Shown here in pieces: positions 44,668 through 54,557 of a stretch of DNA of 64,000 bases. The stretch spans positions 1 through 64,000 of the forward strand of contig NZ_JACYTP010000014.1 in the NCBI RefSeq assembly GCF_014841115.1, in the 5' to 3' direction. A program made the translations under genes and the position numbers. The notes beneath the pieces are model-generated. The model was given only the letters and a program-made list of their open reading frames with translations. It was not told where the DNA came from and did no database searches. The DNA is from Photobacterium arenosum. Lineage in GTDB: Bacteria > Pseudomonadota > Gammaproteobacteria > Enterobacterales > Vibrionaceae. Numbering within the stretch: the stretch's first letter is position 1; each line of letters opens with the position of its first letter.

Positions 44668-45612
44668 ATGACGACAATCAAGAAAACCATCAAGTACACT
44701 GCATTTGCGACACTTTTTGCTGCCGGTACCCAGCCTGTTATGGCTGCGCAGTGCGACACGGTGCGCTTCTCTGATGTGGGCTGGACCGACATCACTGCCA
44801 CCACTGCCGTGACCAGCGAAGTACTGAAAGGTCTGGGTTACAGCACCAAAACACAGCTGCTGTCTGTACCTGTGACATATTCTTCCATGGCCAATGGTGA
44901 CATAGATATCTTCCTCGGCAACTGGATGCCAACCATGGAAGGTGACATTGCCAAATACCGCGACAATGGCACCGTTGAAACTGTTCGCGCCAACCTCGAA
45001 GGCGCTAAATACACCCTGGCCGTGCCGAAATACGTTTACGATGCCGGCGTGCACAGCTTTGCCGATCTGGCGAAGTTCGAAGACAAATTCCGCGGCCGGA
45101 TCTACGGCATTGAACCGGGTAACGACGGCAACCGCCTGATTCAGGACATGATCGACCAGAACGCTTTTGGTCTGGAAGACTTCCGTCTGGTGGAATCCAG
45201 TGAAGCGGGCATGGTTTCTCAGGTGAAACGTGCTGTAAACCGTGATCAGTGGGTGGTTTTCCTGGGCTGGGCGCCGCACCCGATGAACAACAATTTCGAA
45301 CTGAAATACCTGGACGGCGGGGATGATTTCTTCGGCCCTAACTACGGCGGCGCCAGCGTGTTTACCAATGTTCGCAAAGACTACCTGCAAACCTGTCCGA
45401 ACGTTGGCCAGTTGCTGCAAAACCTGACATTCAGCCTGGAGATGGAAAACACCCTGATGGGTGACATTCTCAACGATCAGAAAAAACCAGCAGCAGCGGC
45501 GAAAGCCTGGCTGAAAGACAACCCGGCCGTGCTGGATAAATGGCTGAAAGACGTGACTGCTCTCGACGGCAGCAAGGGCACTGACGCCGTGAAGAATTAC
45601 CTGGACATTTAA
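44668..45612 (+). CDS. choX: Choline ABC transporter binding protein ChoX/ProX
   Basis: The 314-residue periplasmic protein has a signal peptide ending VMAAQ near residue 27. The mature chain starts CDTVRFSDVGWTDITATTA, and GNWMPTME supplies aromatic residues of the quaternary-amine cage of ChoX-type OpuAC proteins. The start at 44668 is supported by AAAGGA. It delivers choline to ChoW/ChoV. Its place in the bet operon supports choline as the substrate rather than only betaine. Confidence 0.9.
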   Translation: MTTIKKTIKYTAFATLFAAGTQPVMAAQCDTVRFSDVGWTDITATTAVTSEVLKGLGYSTKTQLLSVPVTYSSMANGDIDIFLGNWMPTMEGDIAKYRDNGTVETVRANLEGAKYTLAVPKYVYDAGVHSFADLAKFEDKFRGRIYGIEPGNDGNRLIQDMIDQNAFGLEDFRLVESSEAGMVSQVKRAVNRDQWVVFLGWAPHPMNNNFELKYLDGGDDFFGPNYGGASVFTNVRKDYLQTCPNVGQLLQNLTFSLEMENTLMGDILNDQKKPAAAAKAWLKDNPAVLDKWLKDVTALDGSKGTDAVKNYLDI

Positions 45613-45680
45613 TAATTTGCCGCAGGTGCTGAACCTGGCGCCTGCGGCCGCTTTTGTTGTACCCCTTTTAAGGAGTTAAT

Positions 45681-46529
45681 GTGAATTTTATTACCGATCA
45701 TAAGATCCCACTGGGCGAATGGATGGCAAATCTGGTCGACTGGCTGACTTTTAATGCGGCCGGCTTTTTCGACGCCATCTCCTACAGCCTGGAATCTCTG
45801 ATCATGATGCTGGTGGATGTGTTTAAATGGATGCCGCCTGCCGCGCCGATTCTGATCACCGCGCTGCTGGCCTGGGCGCTGCACCGCAGTATTTCGCTGG
45901 TCGCTTTTGTGGTGGTCGCGCTCTTGTTGATCCTCAATCTGGGCTACTGGCAGGAAATGCTGGAAACCTTTGTACTGGTGCTGACCGCCACTTCAATTTC
46001 AGTGCTGGTTGGCGTGCCCATCGGCATTATGGCAGCGCACCGGCCGTGGCTTTATACCCTGATGCGGCCGATTCTTGATCTGATGCAGACTATCCCGACT
46101 TTTGTATATCTGATCCCAACCCTGGTGCTGTTCGGTCTGGGTGTGGTGCCGGGCTTAATTTCCACCATTATTTTTGCCATTGCTGCTCCGATTCGACTGA
46201 CCTACCTGGGGATCAGCCGCGTACCGGAAGAACTGCTCGAAGCAGGTCAGGCCTTCGGTGCGACACGTTCCAAGCTGCTGTTCAAAGTAGAACTGCCGGC
46301 GGCAATGCCAAACATCATGGCGGGTATTACCCAATGTATCATGCTGTCTCTGTCTATGGTGGTGATTGCCGCGCTGGTGGGTGCCGATGGTCTGGGTAAA
46401 CCCGTGATCCGCGCACTGAATACCGTGAACATTTCGCAGGGCTTTGAAGCAGGTCTGGCGATTGTACTGGTCGCTATTATTCTCGACCGCCTGTGTAAAA
46501 CCCCGGCCAGCAAAAATCAGGAGGGCTGA
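45681..46529 (+). CDS. choW: Choline ABC transporter permease ChoW/ProW
   Basis: The 282-residue permease starts with GTG behind AAGGAG; the ATG two bases earlier runs into a stop. About six to seven membrane segments and the permease motif EELLEAGQAFGATRSKLLFKVELPAAMP are present. It follows choX by 68 bp and choV starts two bases after its stop. The length matches ChoW more than the longer ProW of E. coli (354). Confidence 0.92.
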   Translation: MNFITDHKIPLGEWMANLVDWLTFNAAGFFDAISYSLESLIMMLVDVFKWMPPAAPILITALLAWALHRSISLVAFVVVALLLILNLGYWQEMLETFVLVLTATSISVLVGVPIGIMAAHRPWLYTLMRPILDLMQTIPTFVYLIPTLVLFGLGVVPGLISTIIFAIAAPIRLTYLGISRVPEELLEAGQAFGATRSKLLFKVELPAAMPNIMAGITQCIMLSLSMVVIAALVGADGLGKPVIRALNTVNISQGFEAGLAIVLVAIILDRLCKTPASKNQEG

Positions 46530-46531
46530 AC

Positions 46532-47740
46532 ATGACTGCCATTCGAATTGAAAACTTAGACGTCATCTTCGGTAAAAATACCGAGCAGTCACTGGCACTG
46601 CTGGATAAGGGCAAAAGCCGTCAGGAAATTATTGATGAAACCGGCGATGTGGTCGGCGTGAATAACGTCAGTCTTAACGTACAGCAAGGCGAGATTTGTG
46701 TCCTGATGGGCCTGTCCGGCTCAGGTAAATCCAGTCTGCTACGGGCCATCAACGGCCTGAACCCGGTTTCGCGCGGTAAGCTGGAAGTACAGGACGGCGA
46801 TGGCATGGTCGATCTGGCCAGCTGCGATGCCACTAGCCTGCGCCACATGCGTACCGAGCGTATTTCCATGGTGTTTCAGAAATTTGCCCTGATGCCCTGG
46901 TTATCTGTGCTGGATAACGCAGCATTTGGTCTGGAAATGCAGGGCATCAGTAAATCTGAACGCCGCCGCCGGGCGATGGAAAAACTGGAAATGGTAGGGC
47001 TGGCTGAATGGAAAGACAAGCTGCCGCACGAACTGTCAGGCGGGATGCAGCAACGTGTCGGCCTGGCCCGTGCCTTTACCATGGACAGCGATATTCTGCT
47101 GATGGACGAACCGTTTTCGGCGCTGGACCCGCTGATCCGCAGTCAGTTGCAAGACGAGTTGCTCGATCTGCAACGCAAACTGAATAAGACCATTGTCTTT
47201 GTCAGCCACGATCTGGATGAAGCGCTGAAAATCGGCAATAACATCGCGATCATGGAATCCGGTGAACTGATCCAGCACGGCAAGCCGGAAGAGATTGTTC
47301 TGAAGCCTAACACTCAGTATGTCAAAGATTTCGTCGCCCACACTAACCCGCTTAACGTACTGCGTGGCCGCTCGCTGATGACACCGGCCAGCGCGCTGGA
47401 AAACCTGGAAGACATGCTGATCCTCAACCGTCACGAAGGCACCCGGCTCAATACCAATGATGATGGTGAAGTACTGGCGGCACGTCGTCAGGATCAGGAT
47501 CTGGCGCTGCAAAGCTGGCACCAGGGTGACGATCTCGACCGCCTGTCTCAGACTGATATTGTCACTGCCAGTCCGGATATCTCAATGCGCGATGCGCTGG
47601 AAATCCGCTACCGTACCGGACAACCTGTGCTACTGACCGAGCAGAATGAGGGTAACAAAAATAAATTGGTGGGCGTGCTGTCCGATCAGGACTTCTACCA
47701 CGCCTTATTGGGGAAACACTTTGAGGCGAAATTGGCGTAA
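46532..47740 (+). CDS. choV: Choline ABC transporter ATPase ChoV/ProV
   Basis: The 402-residue ATPase has the ProV-type N-terminal extension, Walker A GLSGSGKSS, signature LSGGMQQR, Walker B ILLMDEPFSALD and the H-loop VSHDLDEA. The C-terminal part (about 280-402) is CBS-like with LVGVLSDQDFYHAL, which in ProV-type proteins senses ionic strength. It is the last gene of the operon. Confidence 0.93.
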   Translation: MTAIRIENLDVIFGKNTEQSLALLDKGKSRQEIIDETGDVVGVNNVSLNVQQGEICVLMGLSGSGKSSLLRAINGLNPVSRGKLEVQDGDGMVDLASCDATSLRHMRTERISMVFQKFALMPWLSVLDNAAFGLEMQGISKSERRRRAMEKLEMVGLAEWKDKLPHELSGGMQQRVGLARAFTMDSDILLMDEPFSALDPLIRSQLQDELLDLQRKLNKTIVFVSHDLDEALKIGNNIAIMESGELIQHGKPEEIVLKPNTQYVKDFVAHTNPLNVLRGRSLMTPASALENLEDMLILNRHEGTRLNTNDDGEVLAARRQDQDLALQSWHQGDDLDRLSQTDIVTASPDISMRDALEIRYRTGQPVLLTEQNEGNKNKLVGVLSDQDFYHALLGKHFEAKLA

Positions 47741-47778
47741 TTCACTCTGAATCGGCAACCTGTCTCAGTGGACGCAAA

Positions 47779-47799
47779 CGCCCGGCTATCAACCGGGCG
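47779..47799 (+). terminator. Terminator of bet/cho operon
   Basis: CGCCCGG pairs with CCGGGCG around CTATCAA and is followed by CTTTGTT, 39 bases after the choV stop codon. Confidence 0.75.
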
Positions 47800-47832
47800 C
47801 TTTGTTATCAATATACTGGAGGTGAATGTTTT

Positions 47833-48558
47833 TTAATCCGCAGCGCCAAACCACCAGCGTTTCTCGCCATCCAACCAAGAATTTACCGTGAAATGTGTAC
47901 TCAGTTCTGAATAAATTTTCGACCTCACTGAAATAGACTCTGGCTTCCATCCTTGTGTGCCCGGTTTATTCAGCATCAGTCTGGTGATCGGCCCGATTAA
48001 AGGAACAGACACTTTTACTTCAACTGTGTCCGTTTTTCCTGTTTGCCAGTCATTTAAAGGCTGATCAATATGTGTAAATGTCGATGCATTACCATAAGAA
48101 TCAAATAACTTGATGTAAACAGCATTATTTGATCCTGCATGGTCATCATTTGAAGTTTTAATTGTCAGTATAAAACTCGAATCTGCCTTATCCCGGTGCG
48201 TTGAATCCCCGCCATTATACTGCGAAAGCCCGACAGTTTTAGAAGCATGATTGTCCAACCATGCGCCACCTCCAGCAAAACATTGACCATCATTAATACG
48301 TGTGACCCAAGTACTGTTTAATGACCATGCATCTTTACCATCTAACCGAAAGACTTCGTTCGTTAACGGCGCATTCCCTGTCGTTAGCCCATTCAAAACT
48401 ATTGAAAACAATTCACCTTGATTAAAGTTCTCGCTGGATAACTTTTTCTCAGGCCCTGTTTCTGATGTTGACTGAAGTTTCACATAAACCGGATTTTTAG
48501 TATTATCGCCACTATCAGTATTAGTAATAGTGATTATTTCATAATCGTAAGACATCAT
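47833..48558 (-). CDS. Tandem PLAT/LH2-like domain protein
   Basis: The 241-residue protein appears to be two beta-sandwich repeats. The first (about 3-110) has YEIITITNTDSGDNTKNPVYVKL and ends in an NSTWVTRI strand. The second (about 128-240) has SFILTIKTSNDDHAGSNNAVYIKLFD and ends in FTVNSWLDGEKRWWFG. This spacing and the TGD/AGT-like turn resemble PLAT/LH2 domains, which bind lipids or proteins. There is no signal peptide and no catalytic domain. A start one codon later (48555) has better spacing to AAGGA. No neighbour explains its role. Confidence 0.6.
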   Translation of the reverse strand: MMSYDYEIITITNTDSGDNTKNPVYVKLQSTSETGPEKKLSSENFNQGELFSIVLNGLTTGNAPLTNEVFRLDGKDAWSLNSTWVTRINDGQCFAGGGAWLDNHASKTVGLSQYNGGDSTHRDKADSSFILTIKTSNDDHAGSNNAVYIKLFDSYGNASTFTHIDQPLNDWQTGKTDTVEVKVSVPLIGPITRLMLNKPGTQGWKPESISVRSKIYSELSTHFTVNSWLDGEKRWWFGAAD

Positions 48559-48845
48559 TAATCCTTATAATTACCAACTGTTAAAATTCAGGTTTTTGAT
48601 TAAAACCAAAGTCAGTATGCGCAAAGACGATTAATATATGCAACTGATTTTATAATAACTCGGCTATATTGCGATCTATCGCATTATTTAATGCAAAGGC
48701 TAATTTTAAAAATAAATGACTGTCATTCTATACATCCAGCCCCACTAACCATTCCAACCTGGAACCAAGCTGTCATGGCAATTTCTCACCCTCGCTACAC
48801 AACCAAAATCCATTCCGGCTGATAACCCCGTCATAGACGAACCCA

Positions 48846-49118
48846 TTAATACCTATCCAACTCAGGGCTAGCCACCAGCTTACTCCAAAATACTGACAGG
48901 CCTTCACCAGAACGGATTCTCTCCGCCCATACCGCACCGACAATCAAGCCAATGGCAGTGAAACTCATCACCACTGCCCCATTGACTTCCCCCATCACCA
49001 AACAAACCGGCCCGGCGAGTAACAAACCAAACATCGCAGGGGTAACAGCGAGCATTATCCACATCGAAAGAGCAATCAGCCCAGAGACAGCTTTCAGCAC
49101 AGTGACATCCTTATCCAC
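48846..49118 (-). CDS. Small membrane protein, unknown function
   Basis: The 90-residue protein begins with GTG and has two long hydrophobic segments (about 9-42 and 45-66) with a short polar C terminus. I recognise no family. The ribosome binding site is weak, so the start is uncertain. Confidence 0.5.
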   Translation of the reverse strand: MDKDVTVLKAVSGLIALSMWIMLAVTPAMFGLLLAGPVCLVMGEVNGAVVMSFTAIGLIVGAVWAERIRSGEGLSVFWSKLVASPELDRY

Positions 49119-49380
49119 AGGGTAATCCGCTTACCAGATAGTAAGATCCTAATCGCTAATGCACTATGTTGCACTTTTGATTGCCAGGAAATGTTATGAA
49201 ATGTGATCCTGTACCAGAGGCAAGCGATTGCTTATAAAGTAATGATTTTTAAGTAATAAATTTTCATTAATTTGACATAATTTATAAAAACGACCAGATG
49301 ATAATGATTTGGCGTCCTCAGCAAAAAGCAAAATGTTAACAGTTTGATAAAATATCAGCAGTTGCTTGCAAGGAGGCACT

Positions 49381-51027
49381 ATGAAATCTCGTTATGATTA
49401 TATTGTTGTCGGTGCCGGTTCTGCTGGCTGCGTACTGGCAAACCGCTTAACAGCCAATGGAAAATACTCAGTGCTGGTGCTGGAAGCCGGTCCATCGGAC
49501 AAAACGCCCGTTGTCAGTACCCCTGGTGCCTTCGCGTATTTCATGTTTTCCAGGAAATATAACTGGGCCTACAACGCAACGTCCAATCCTGCACTGCGTA
49601 ACGGACAACCGGTTTTCGTACCGCGAGGCAAAGTGCTGGGCGGCAGTTCTTCCGTGAACGGTATGCTCTATGTCCGTGGTCAAAAAGAGGATTACGACCA
49701 TTGGTCTGCACTGGGCAATTCCGGCTGGGGCTTTGATGATCTGCTGCCTTACTTCAAGAAATCCGAATGCAATGAGCGCGGAGCCGATGCCTTTCATGGT
49801 GACAGTGGCCCACTGCATGTCAGTGACCGTCAGGCCCAGTATCCGCTCACAGAAGCTTTTATTCAGGCCAGCCAGCAGGCCGGATTCAAATTCAATCCAG
49901 ATTTCAACGGCGCTGCTCAGGAAGGCGTGGGTTATTACCAATGCACGATTAAAAATGGCCAGCGCTGCGGTGCTGCCCGTGGTTATCTGCACCCGGCCAT
50001 GGAACGGAAAAACCTGACCGTACTGACGGAAGCGACAGTAAAAAAAGTCGTTATTGAAGATAAAAAGGCCATTGGTGTCAGCTTCGCCTATAAAGGGCAG
50101 GATCTCACTTTCCATGCTGATCAGGAAGTTATCCTCAGTGGCGGTGCCATCAATTCACCACAGCTGCTGATGCTGTCGGGTATCGGCAACCAGGATCACC
50201 TCGCAGCGCATGGCATTGACTGCCAGCACCACTTACCGGGCGTCGGCGAAAACCTGCAAGAGCATGTCGATGCCTGCGTACTGGTTAAAAGTAAGAAAAA
50301 AGACGGCTTCACCGCTTCACTCGGCGGCCTGTTGCGTATGACTCCCGATACACTGAAATATGTGCTGAAAAAGGAAGGCAAGCTGTCCAATTCCATCACT
50401 GAAGCGGGCGGATTTATCAAATCCCGGGAGGATTTGGATCGCCCTGATATCCAGCTGCATATGTTGCCGTTGCTGTTTGACGACAGCGGCCGCGATTTGA
50501 AACTAATGGCTCAGCATGGCTATTCCTGCCACGTCTGTGTACTGCGCCCGAAAAGCAGCGGGACGGTAAAACTCCGTTCGGCAGACCCTGCTATGGCACC
50601 AGACATTGATTTTAACTTTTTCGCCCATGAGGAAGATAAAAAAGTGCTGGTCGACGGCATTCGGCAGTTACGTAAAATTCTGGCGGCGCCGGCTTTCGAT
50701 GGCTACCGGGCTGAAGAACTGAATCCGGGCATTGAAGCAGACACCGATGAGGCAATCTTTGACAAGATCAAACAGCACATAGGTTTGGTCTATCACCCGG
50801 TTGGTACCTGCAAAATGGGTCATGACGCGATGGCCATAGTAGATACCGAACTCAAAGTGTATGGCGTGAAAGGCTTGCGCGTGGTGGACGCTTCTGTGAT
50901 GCCAACCCTGATCAGCGGCAATACCAATGCGCCGACTATCGCGATTGCAGAAAAAGCCGCTGAGCTTATACTCAACAGACCAGCCAGCCACCAGCAGCAA
51001 CATCAAACAGACAGCATCACTGCTTAA
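49381..51027 (+). CDS. GMC-family alcohol dehydrogenase, choline-dehydrogenase-like
   Basis: The 548-residue flavoprotein starts at 49381 behind AGGAGG with [18 protein letters not shown]. The GMC catalytic residues are in YHPVGTCKMG and NTNAPTIAIAEKAAE. It is a paralogue of the BetA encoded 5 kb upstream but clearly divergent. It is probably an alcohol dehydrogenase, possibly for other hydroxylated or long-chain alcohols such as products of the nearby alkylsulfatase. The substrate is an inference. It converges on the AraC-type regulator gene. Confidence 0.85.
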   Translation: MKSRYDYIVVGAGSAGCVLANRLTANGKYSVLVLEAGPSDKTPVVSTPGAFAYFMFSRKYNWAYNATSNPALRNGQPVFVPRGKVLGGSSSVNGMLYVRGQKEDYDHWSALGNSGWGFDDLLPYFKKSECNERGADAFHGDSGPLHVSDRQAQYPLTEAFIQASQQAGFKFNPDFNGAAQEGVGYYQCTIKNGQRCGAARGYLHPAMERKNLTVLTEATVKKVVIEDKKAIGVSFAYKGQDLTFHADQEVILSGGAINSPQLLMLSGIGNQDHLAAHGIDCQHHLPGVGENLQEHVDACVLVKSKKKDGFTASLGGLLRMTPDTLKYVLKKEGKLSNSITEAGGFIKSREDLDRPDIQLHMLPLLFDDSGRDLKLMAQHGYSCHVCVLRPKSSGTVKLRSADPAMAPDIDFNFFAHEEDKKVLVDGIRQLRKILAAPAFDGYRAEELNPGIEADTDEAIFDKIKQHIGLVYHPVGTCKMGHDAMAIVDTELKVYGVKGLRVVDASVMPTLISGNTNAPTIAIAEKAAELILNRPASHQQQHQTDSITA

Positions 51028-51101
51028 TGCGCAACACATCCGCATTTAAAAACCGGCTGCGAAACTCAGCCGGTTGTTCCTGCAGCGAGGCGATGAATAC
51101 G

Positions 51102-52130
51102 CTACCGGATTTGCTCAGAGAGTTGATTGCGGTAGCGGCCCGGCGTTTCTTCCGTCCAGCGCTTAAAGGCCCGGTTAAAGTTCCCCACGCTGGAATACCC
51201 CACCAGATAACCAATCTCACCCAATGACAGATGCGGTTGCTCAATATACTCCAGCGCCAGCTTTTTGCGGGTACTTTCCAGAATATCGGTAAACGATGTC
51301 CCTTTATCCTGTAACTTTCGTTGCAGACTACGCAGGCTGATCCCCATAGATTCCGCGATCTCGGTTTGAGTGGGAACGCCCATAGGTAATAACTGGCAAA
51401 GCTTATTGCGAATAATCTGAATCAGATCATTTTTATCCATCCGCGTCAGAAATTCGTCCAGCATTTTTTCATGGGTTTGTGCCAGCAAGGAATTACCGGT
51501 AATGAGCCGCCGTGAAGCCTGCTCACTGTCAAAAACCACCGCATTCATTGCCTGGCCGTAGAGGATCTCACAGCCCATGAATTCACTCAGAAAAGTCTGC
51601 CCCTGATCGGCCGCCATCAGACACACTCTGACCGGGTGCAAATCGCCGGGAACCATATCCCTGGCAAATTGCACCATGGTTGCTAAAAAGGTTTCAGCAA
51701 CTATGTCCGGTATAACCGGGGTATGGCTACCCGCGTGGCAGACGATATTCATTCGGAATACGACCTGCTCTGCAGACTCAATCAACTCAATCGAACAGGT
51801 ATTGGACACCACTCTTTTATAGCGGGCGATACGTTCCAGCGCGTCTTTCAGTGTACTGGATGACATCATGGCGTAGCCAAGCGCGTAGAACACACTGGGA
51901 TGAAAATTGCGGGCCACCTGCACGCTGACATCCTGGCGTGGTAACCGCTGATTGCAGTACTGCAATAGCTTGGTGATTTTTTCTATGCCAATGCGGCTTT
52001 CCTGATGCAACACTTCACTGGGTGAAATCCCGCAAGCCGACAATGCCTGTTGCTCGTTTATCTGGTTCGCAGCCATCATGCGGCTAAAAGGGATCAACCA
52101 GCCACTCAGGGTTGAGTAATAAGCATTCAT
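51102..52130 (-). CDS. AraC-family transcriptional regulator
   Basis: The protein of about 342 residues has an N-terminal domain of the arabinose-binding-like type common in OruR/ArgR-like regulators and a C-terminal AraC double helix-turn-helix (about 240-340, with LSLGEIGYLVGYSSVGNFNRAFKRWTEETPGRYR). An upstream start (52148) adds six residues. It diverges from the alkylsulfatase gene over 379 bp and converges on the GMC dehydrogenase gene, so regulation of either is plausible. Confidence 0.87.
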   Translation of the reverse strand: MNAYYSTLSGWLIPFSRMMAANQINEQQALSACGISPSEVLHQESRIGIEKITKLLQYCNQRLPRQDVSVQVARNFHPSVFYALGYAMMSSSTLKDALERIARYKRVVSNTCSIELIESAEQVVFRMNIVCHAGSHTPVIPDIVAETFLATMVQFARDMVPGDLHPVRVCLMAADQGQTFLSEFMGCEILYGQAMNAVVFDSEQASRRLITGNSLLAQTHEKMLDEFLTRMDKNDLIQIIRNKLCQLLPMGVPTQTEIAESMGISLRSLQRKLQDKGTSFTDILESTRKKLALEYIEQPHLSLGEIGYLVGYSSVGNFNRAFKRWTEETPGRYRNQLSEQIR

Positions 52131-52509
52131 ATGCGTATATCGCCTCACTGTTCACATCGAAAGCGTCCTGTCACAAGCCATGTCATTTAGCCATAAAATG
52201 CTGCTATTGTGGACTGACCACTCAGTCAGCTTTTCTGGCAGACGCACACTTTCACCGACAAACCCAGGTATTGCCAAAAGCCAGCGAAGAACAAAGTCGC
52301 ACACTGAAGCTGACATTTGACACCCCCCACATCAATGACACATTTTATTAACAACCAGCACCCGCGCAACATAAAATGGCGTGAACTGAGAACTCGATAA
52401 GACAGTCGTCCTATAAGCTAATTGACTGAATGAGCCTGCATGGCCTGTCAGGGTAGAAACAATCGCGCCCTGAACGCCTTACCTCTACGACATTTAACAA
52501 GGACGATCT
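52131..52509. other. Divergent promoter region, AraC regulator / alkylsulfatase
   Basis: No gene is seen. The region must hold both divergent promoters; I see no strong palindrome. Confidence 0.4.
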
Positions 52510-54480
52510 ATGCGCCATAGAACTTTAGTCGCCAGTATGATTGTGGCTGTCTTTTCTCAATCCGTTTTTGCCGCCGATCTCAACACAGAAGCGAAAGATG
52601 CCACTCCCTTTACAAAAGCTTATCAAAAGCAGCAGAGAGACAGACTGCCCTTTTCCGATACCAAAGATTTTGAACTGGTTGAGAAAGGCCTGATAAAGCG
52701 CCCGGAGGCAGTCACCATCAAGGATGAGAACGGCACCGCTGTCTGGGAATTGGGCAACTATGATTTTCTGATGGGTGATAAATCAATCGACACGATTAAC
52801 CCCAGCCTGGAGCGTCAGGCCAAACTGAACATGGCCTACGGCTTGTATCAAGTCACGGATCGTATTTATCAGGTGCGTGGTTACGATATTTCCAACATTA
52901 CTTTCATTAAAGGCGATACCGGCTGGATTGTGTTCGATCCGCTGCTGACGCCACCGACAGCCAAAGCGGCATTCGAACTGGTAACAAAAGAGCTCGGCAA
53001 CTACCCAATTCATGCCGTGGTTTATAGCCATGCGCACATTGATCATTTTGGTGGGGTGAAAGGTGTGGTCTCTCAAGAGCAAGTCGACAGCGGTGAAGTC
53101 GAGATCATTGCCCCCCGTCATTTCATGGAGCACGCGATTAAAGAAAATGTGCTGGCCGGTAATGCCATGACACGCCGCGCAACTTACCAATATGCCAACG
53201 CACTGCCTATCGGCCCGAAAGGTGTCGTTGATGCTGCCATTGGTAAGGGGGCATCCCTGGGCGTGATTGGTCTGATCAAGCCAACCCGGGAAGTGACTGA
53301 AGACACAGAAACCGTCACCATAGACGGCATTAAGATGGTATTCATGAACACCCCGAACACTGAATCGCCATCGGAAATGAACACGTATTTTCCGCAGTTT
53401 AAAGCATTATGGACAGCCGAAAACGTCATTGGCACCATGCACAATGTCTATACCCTGCGTGGCGCCGAGGTGCGGGATGCTCAAGGCTGGAGTAAGTACA
53501 TTAACAGCCTGATCCATGGTGTGGCCAAAGAGGCAGACGTGATGTTTGCTTCACATAGCTGGCCGCGGTGGGGCAATGGCTACCTGATGCACGTACTCAA
53601 AAAGCAACGTGACATGTACGGTTACATTCATGACCATGCCCTGAACCTGGCCAACAAAGGCGTCACCATCAACGAGATCCATAACGAATTTGAAGTACCG
53701 GACTCTCTCGCCAACGAATGGTACAACCGTGGCTACCACGGCTCGTATTCACACAATGTCCGGGCCGTTATCAACAAATATCTGGGTTTCTTCGACATGA
53801 ACCCGGCAAGCCTGAACCCGCTCAGTCCGGCTGACTCTGCACCCAAATATGTCGAGGCGATGGGCGGTGCCGATGCCATCATCCAACGGGCAAAAGCCAG
53901 CTTTGATAAAGGTGAATACCGCTGGGCGGCAGAAGTTCTGAACAAGGTTATTTATGCCGATCCTGACAACCAGCAGGCTCGCCTGCTTCAGGCTGATATT
54001 TTTGAGCAACTGGGCTACCAGTCTGAATCAGCTGGCTGGCGAAACACCTATCTGGTCGGTGCTTACGAATTACGTAATGGTATGCCAACCAATGCGCGGG
54101 CCACCCGTGTTGGCCCCGACTTTGTCAGCGCAATGAGTACAGATCTGATTTTCGACTATCTGGGTGTGCGCCTGAACGCAGAAAAAGCGGAAGGGAAAAA
54201 ACTCACACTTAACTTTGTGTTCCCGGATCGTGAGGAACGCTATCTGCTGGAGCTGGAAAACAGCCACCTGAACAACATCAAAGGCCAGCAAAGCGATAAC
54301 GCCGATGTCACCATCACCATTAACCGCAGCGATATGGACAACATGCTGATTAAACAGCAAAGCTTCCAGCAACTATTGCAAGACGGTAAGGTCACAACCC
54401 AAGGCAATGTTCAGGCCTTTGGTCAGCTGATGGGCATGATGGACGAATTCCCGTTCTGGTTTAAGATTGCCACGCCTTAA
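52510..54480 (+). CDS. Secreted alkylsulfatase, SdsA/YjcS type (metallo-beta-lactamase fold)
   Basis: The 656-residue protein has a Sec signal peptide (cleavage near VFAAD, residue 21-22), a metallo-beta-lactamase domain with HAHIDH (H174, H176, D178, H179) and further zinc ligands downstream, a dimerisation region, and a C-terminal SCP2-like domain (about 540-656), the full SdsA1 layout. Such enzymes hydrolyse primary alkyl sulfates such as SDS to alcohol and sulfate in the periplasm. The divergent AraC regulator probably controls it. The nearby GMC dehydrogenase could oxidise the released alcohol. Confidence 0.88.
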   Translation: MRHRTLVASMIVAVFSQSVFAADLNTEAKDATPFTKAYQKQQRDRLPFSDTKDFELVEKGLIKRPEAVTIKDENGTAVWELGNYDFLMGDKSIDTINPSLERQAKLNMAYGLYQVTDRIYQVRGYDISNITFIKGDTGWIVFDPLLTPPTAKAAFELVTKELGNYPIHAVVYSHAHIDHFGGVKGVVSQEQVDSGEVEIIAPRHFMEHAIKENVLAGNAMTRRATYQYANALPIGPKGVVDAAIGKGASLGVIGLIKPTREVTEDTETVTIDGIKMVFMNTPNTESPSEMNTYFPQFKALWTAENVIGTMHNVYTLRGAEVRDAQGWSKYINSLIHGVAKEADVMFASHSWPRWGNGYLMHVLKKQRDMYGYIHDHALNLANKGVTINEIHNEFEVPDSLANEWYNRGYHGSYSHNVRAVINKYLGFFDMNPASLNPLSPADSAPKYVEAMGGADAIIQRAKASFDKGEYRWAAEVLNKVIYADPDNQQARLLQADIFEQLGYQSESAGWRNTYLVGAYELRNGMPTNARATRVGPDFVSAMSTDLIFDYLGVRLNAEKAEGKKLTLNFVFPDREERYLLELENSHLNNIKGQQSDNADVTITINRSDMDNMLIKQQSFQQLLQDGKVTTQGNVQAFGQLMGMMDEFPFWFKIATP

Positions 54481-54508
54481 TCGCAGGCTACTCTGTGTTT
54501 CATTCTGC

Positions 54509-54533
54509 AAAGCCGCTGACATTCAGCGGCTTT
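54509..54533 (+). terminator. Rho-independent terminator after alkylsulfatase
   Basis: A perfect 11-bp stem (AAAGCCGCTGA with TCAGCGGCTTT) with a three-base loop and a T-run. Confidence 0.85.
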
Positions 54534-54557
54534 TTCCATTTTCCGGTTCCATCCGGC

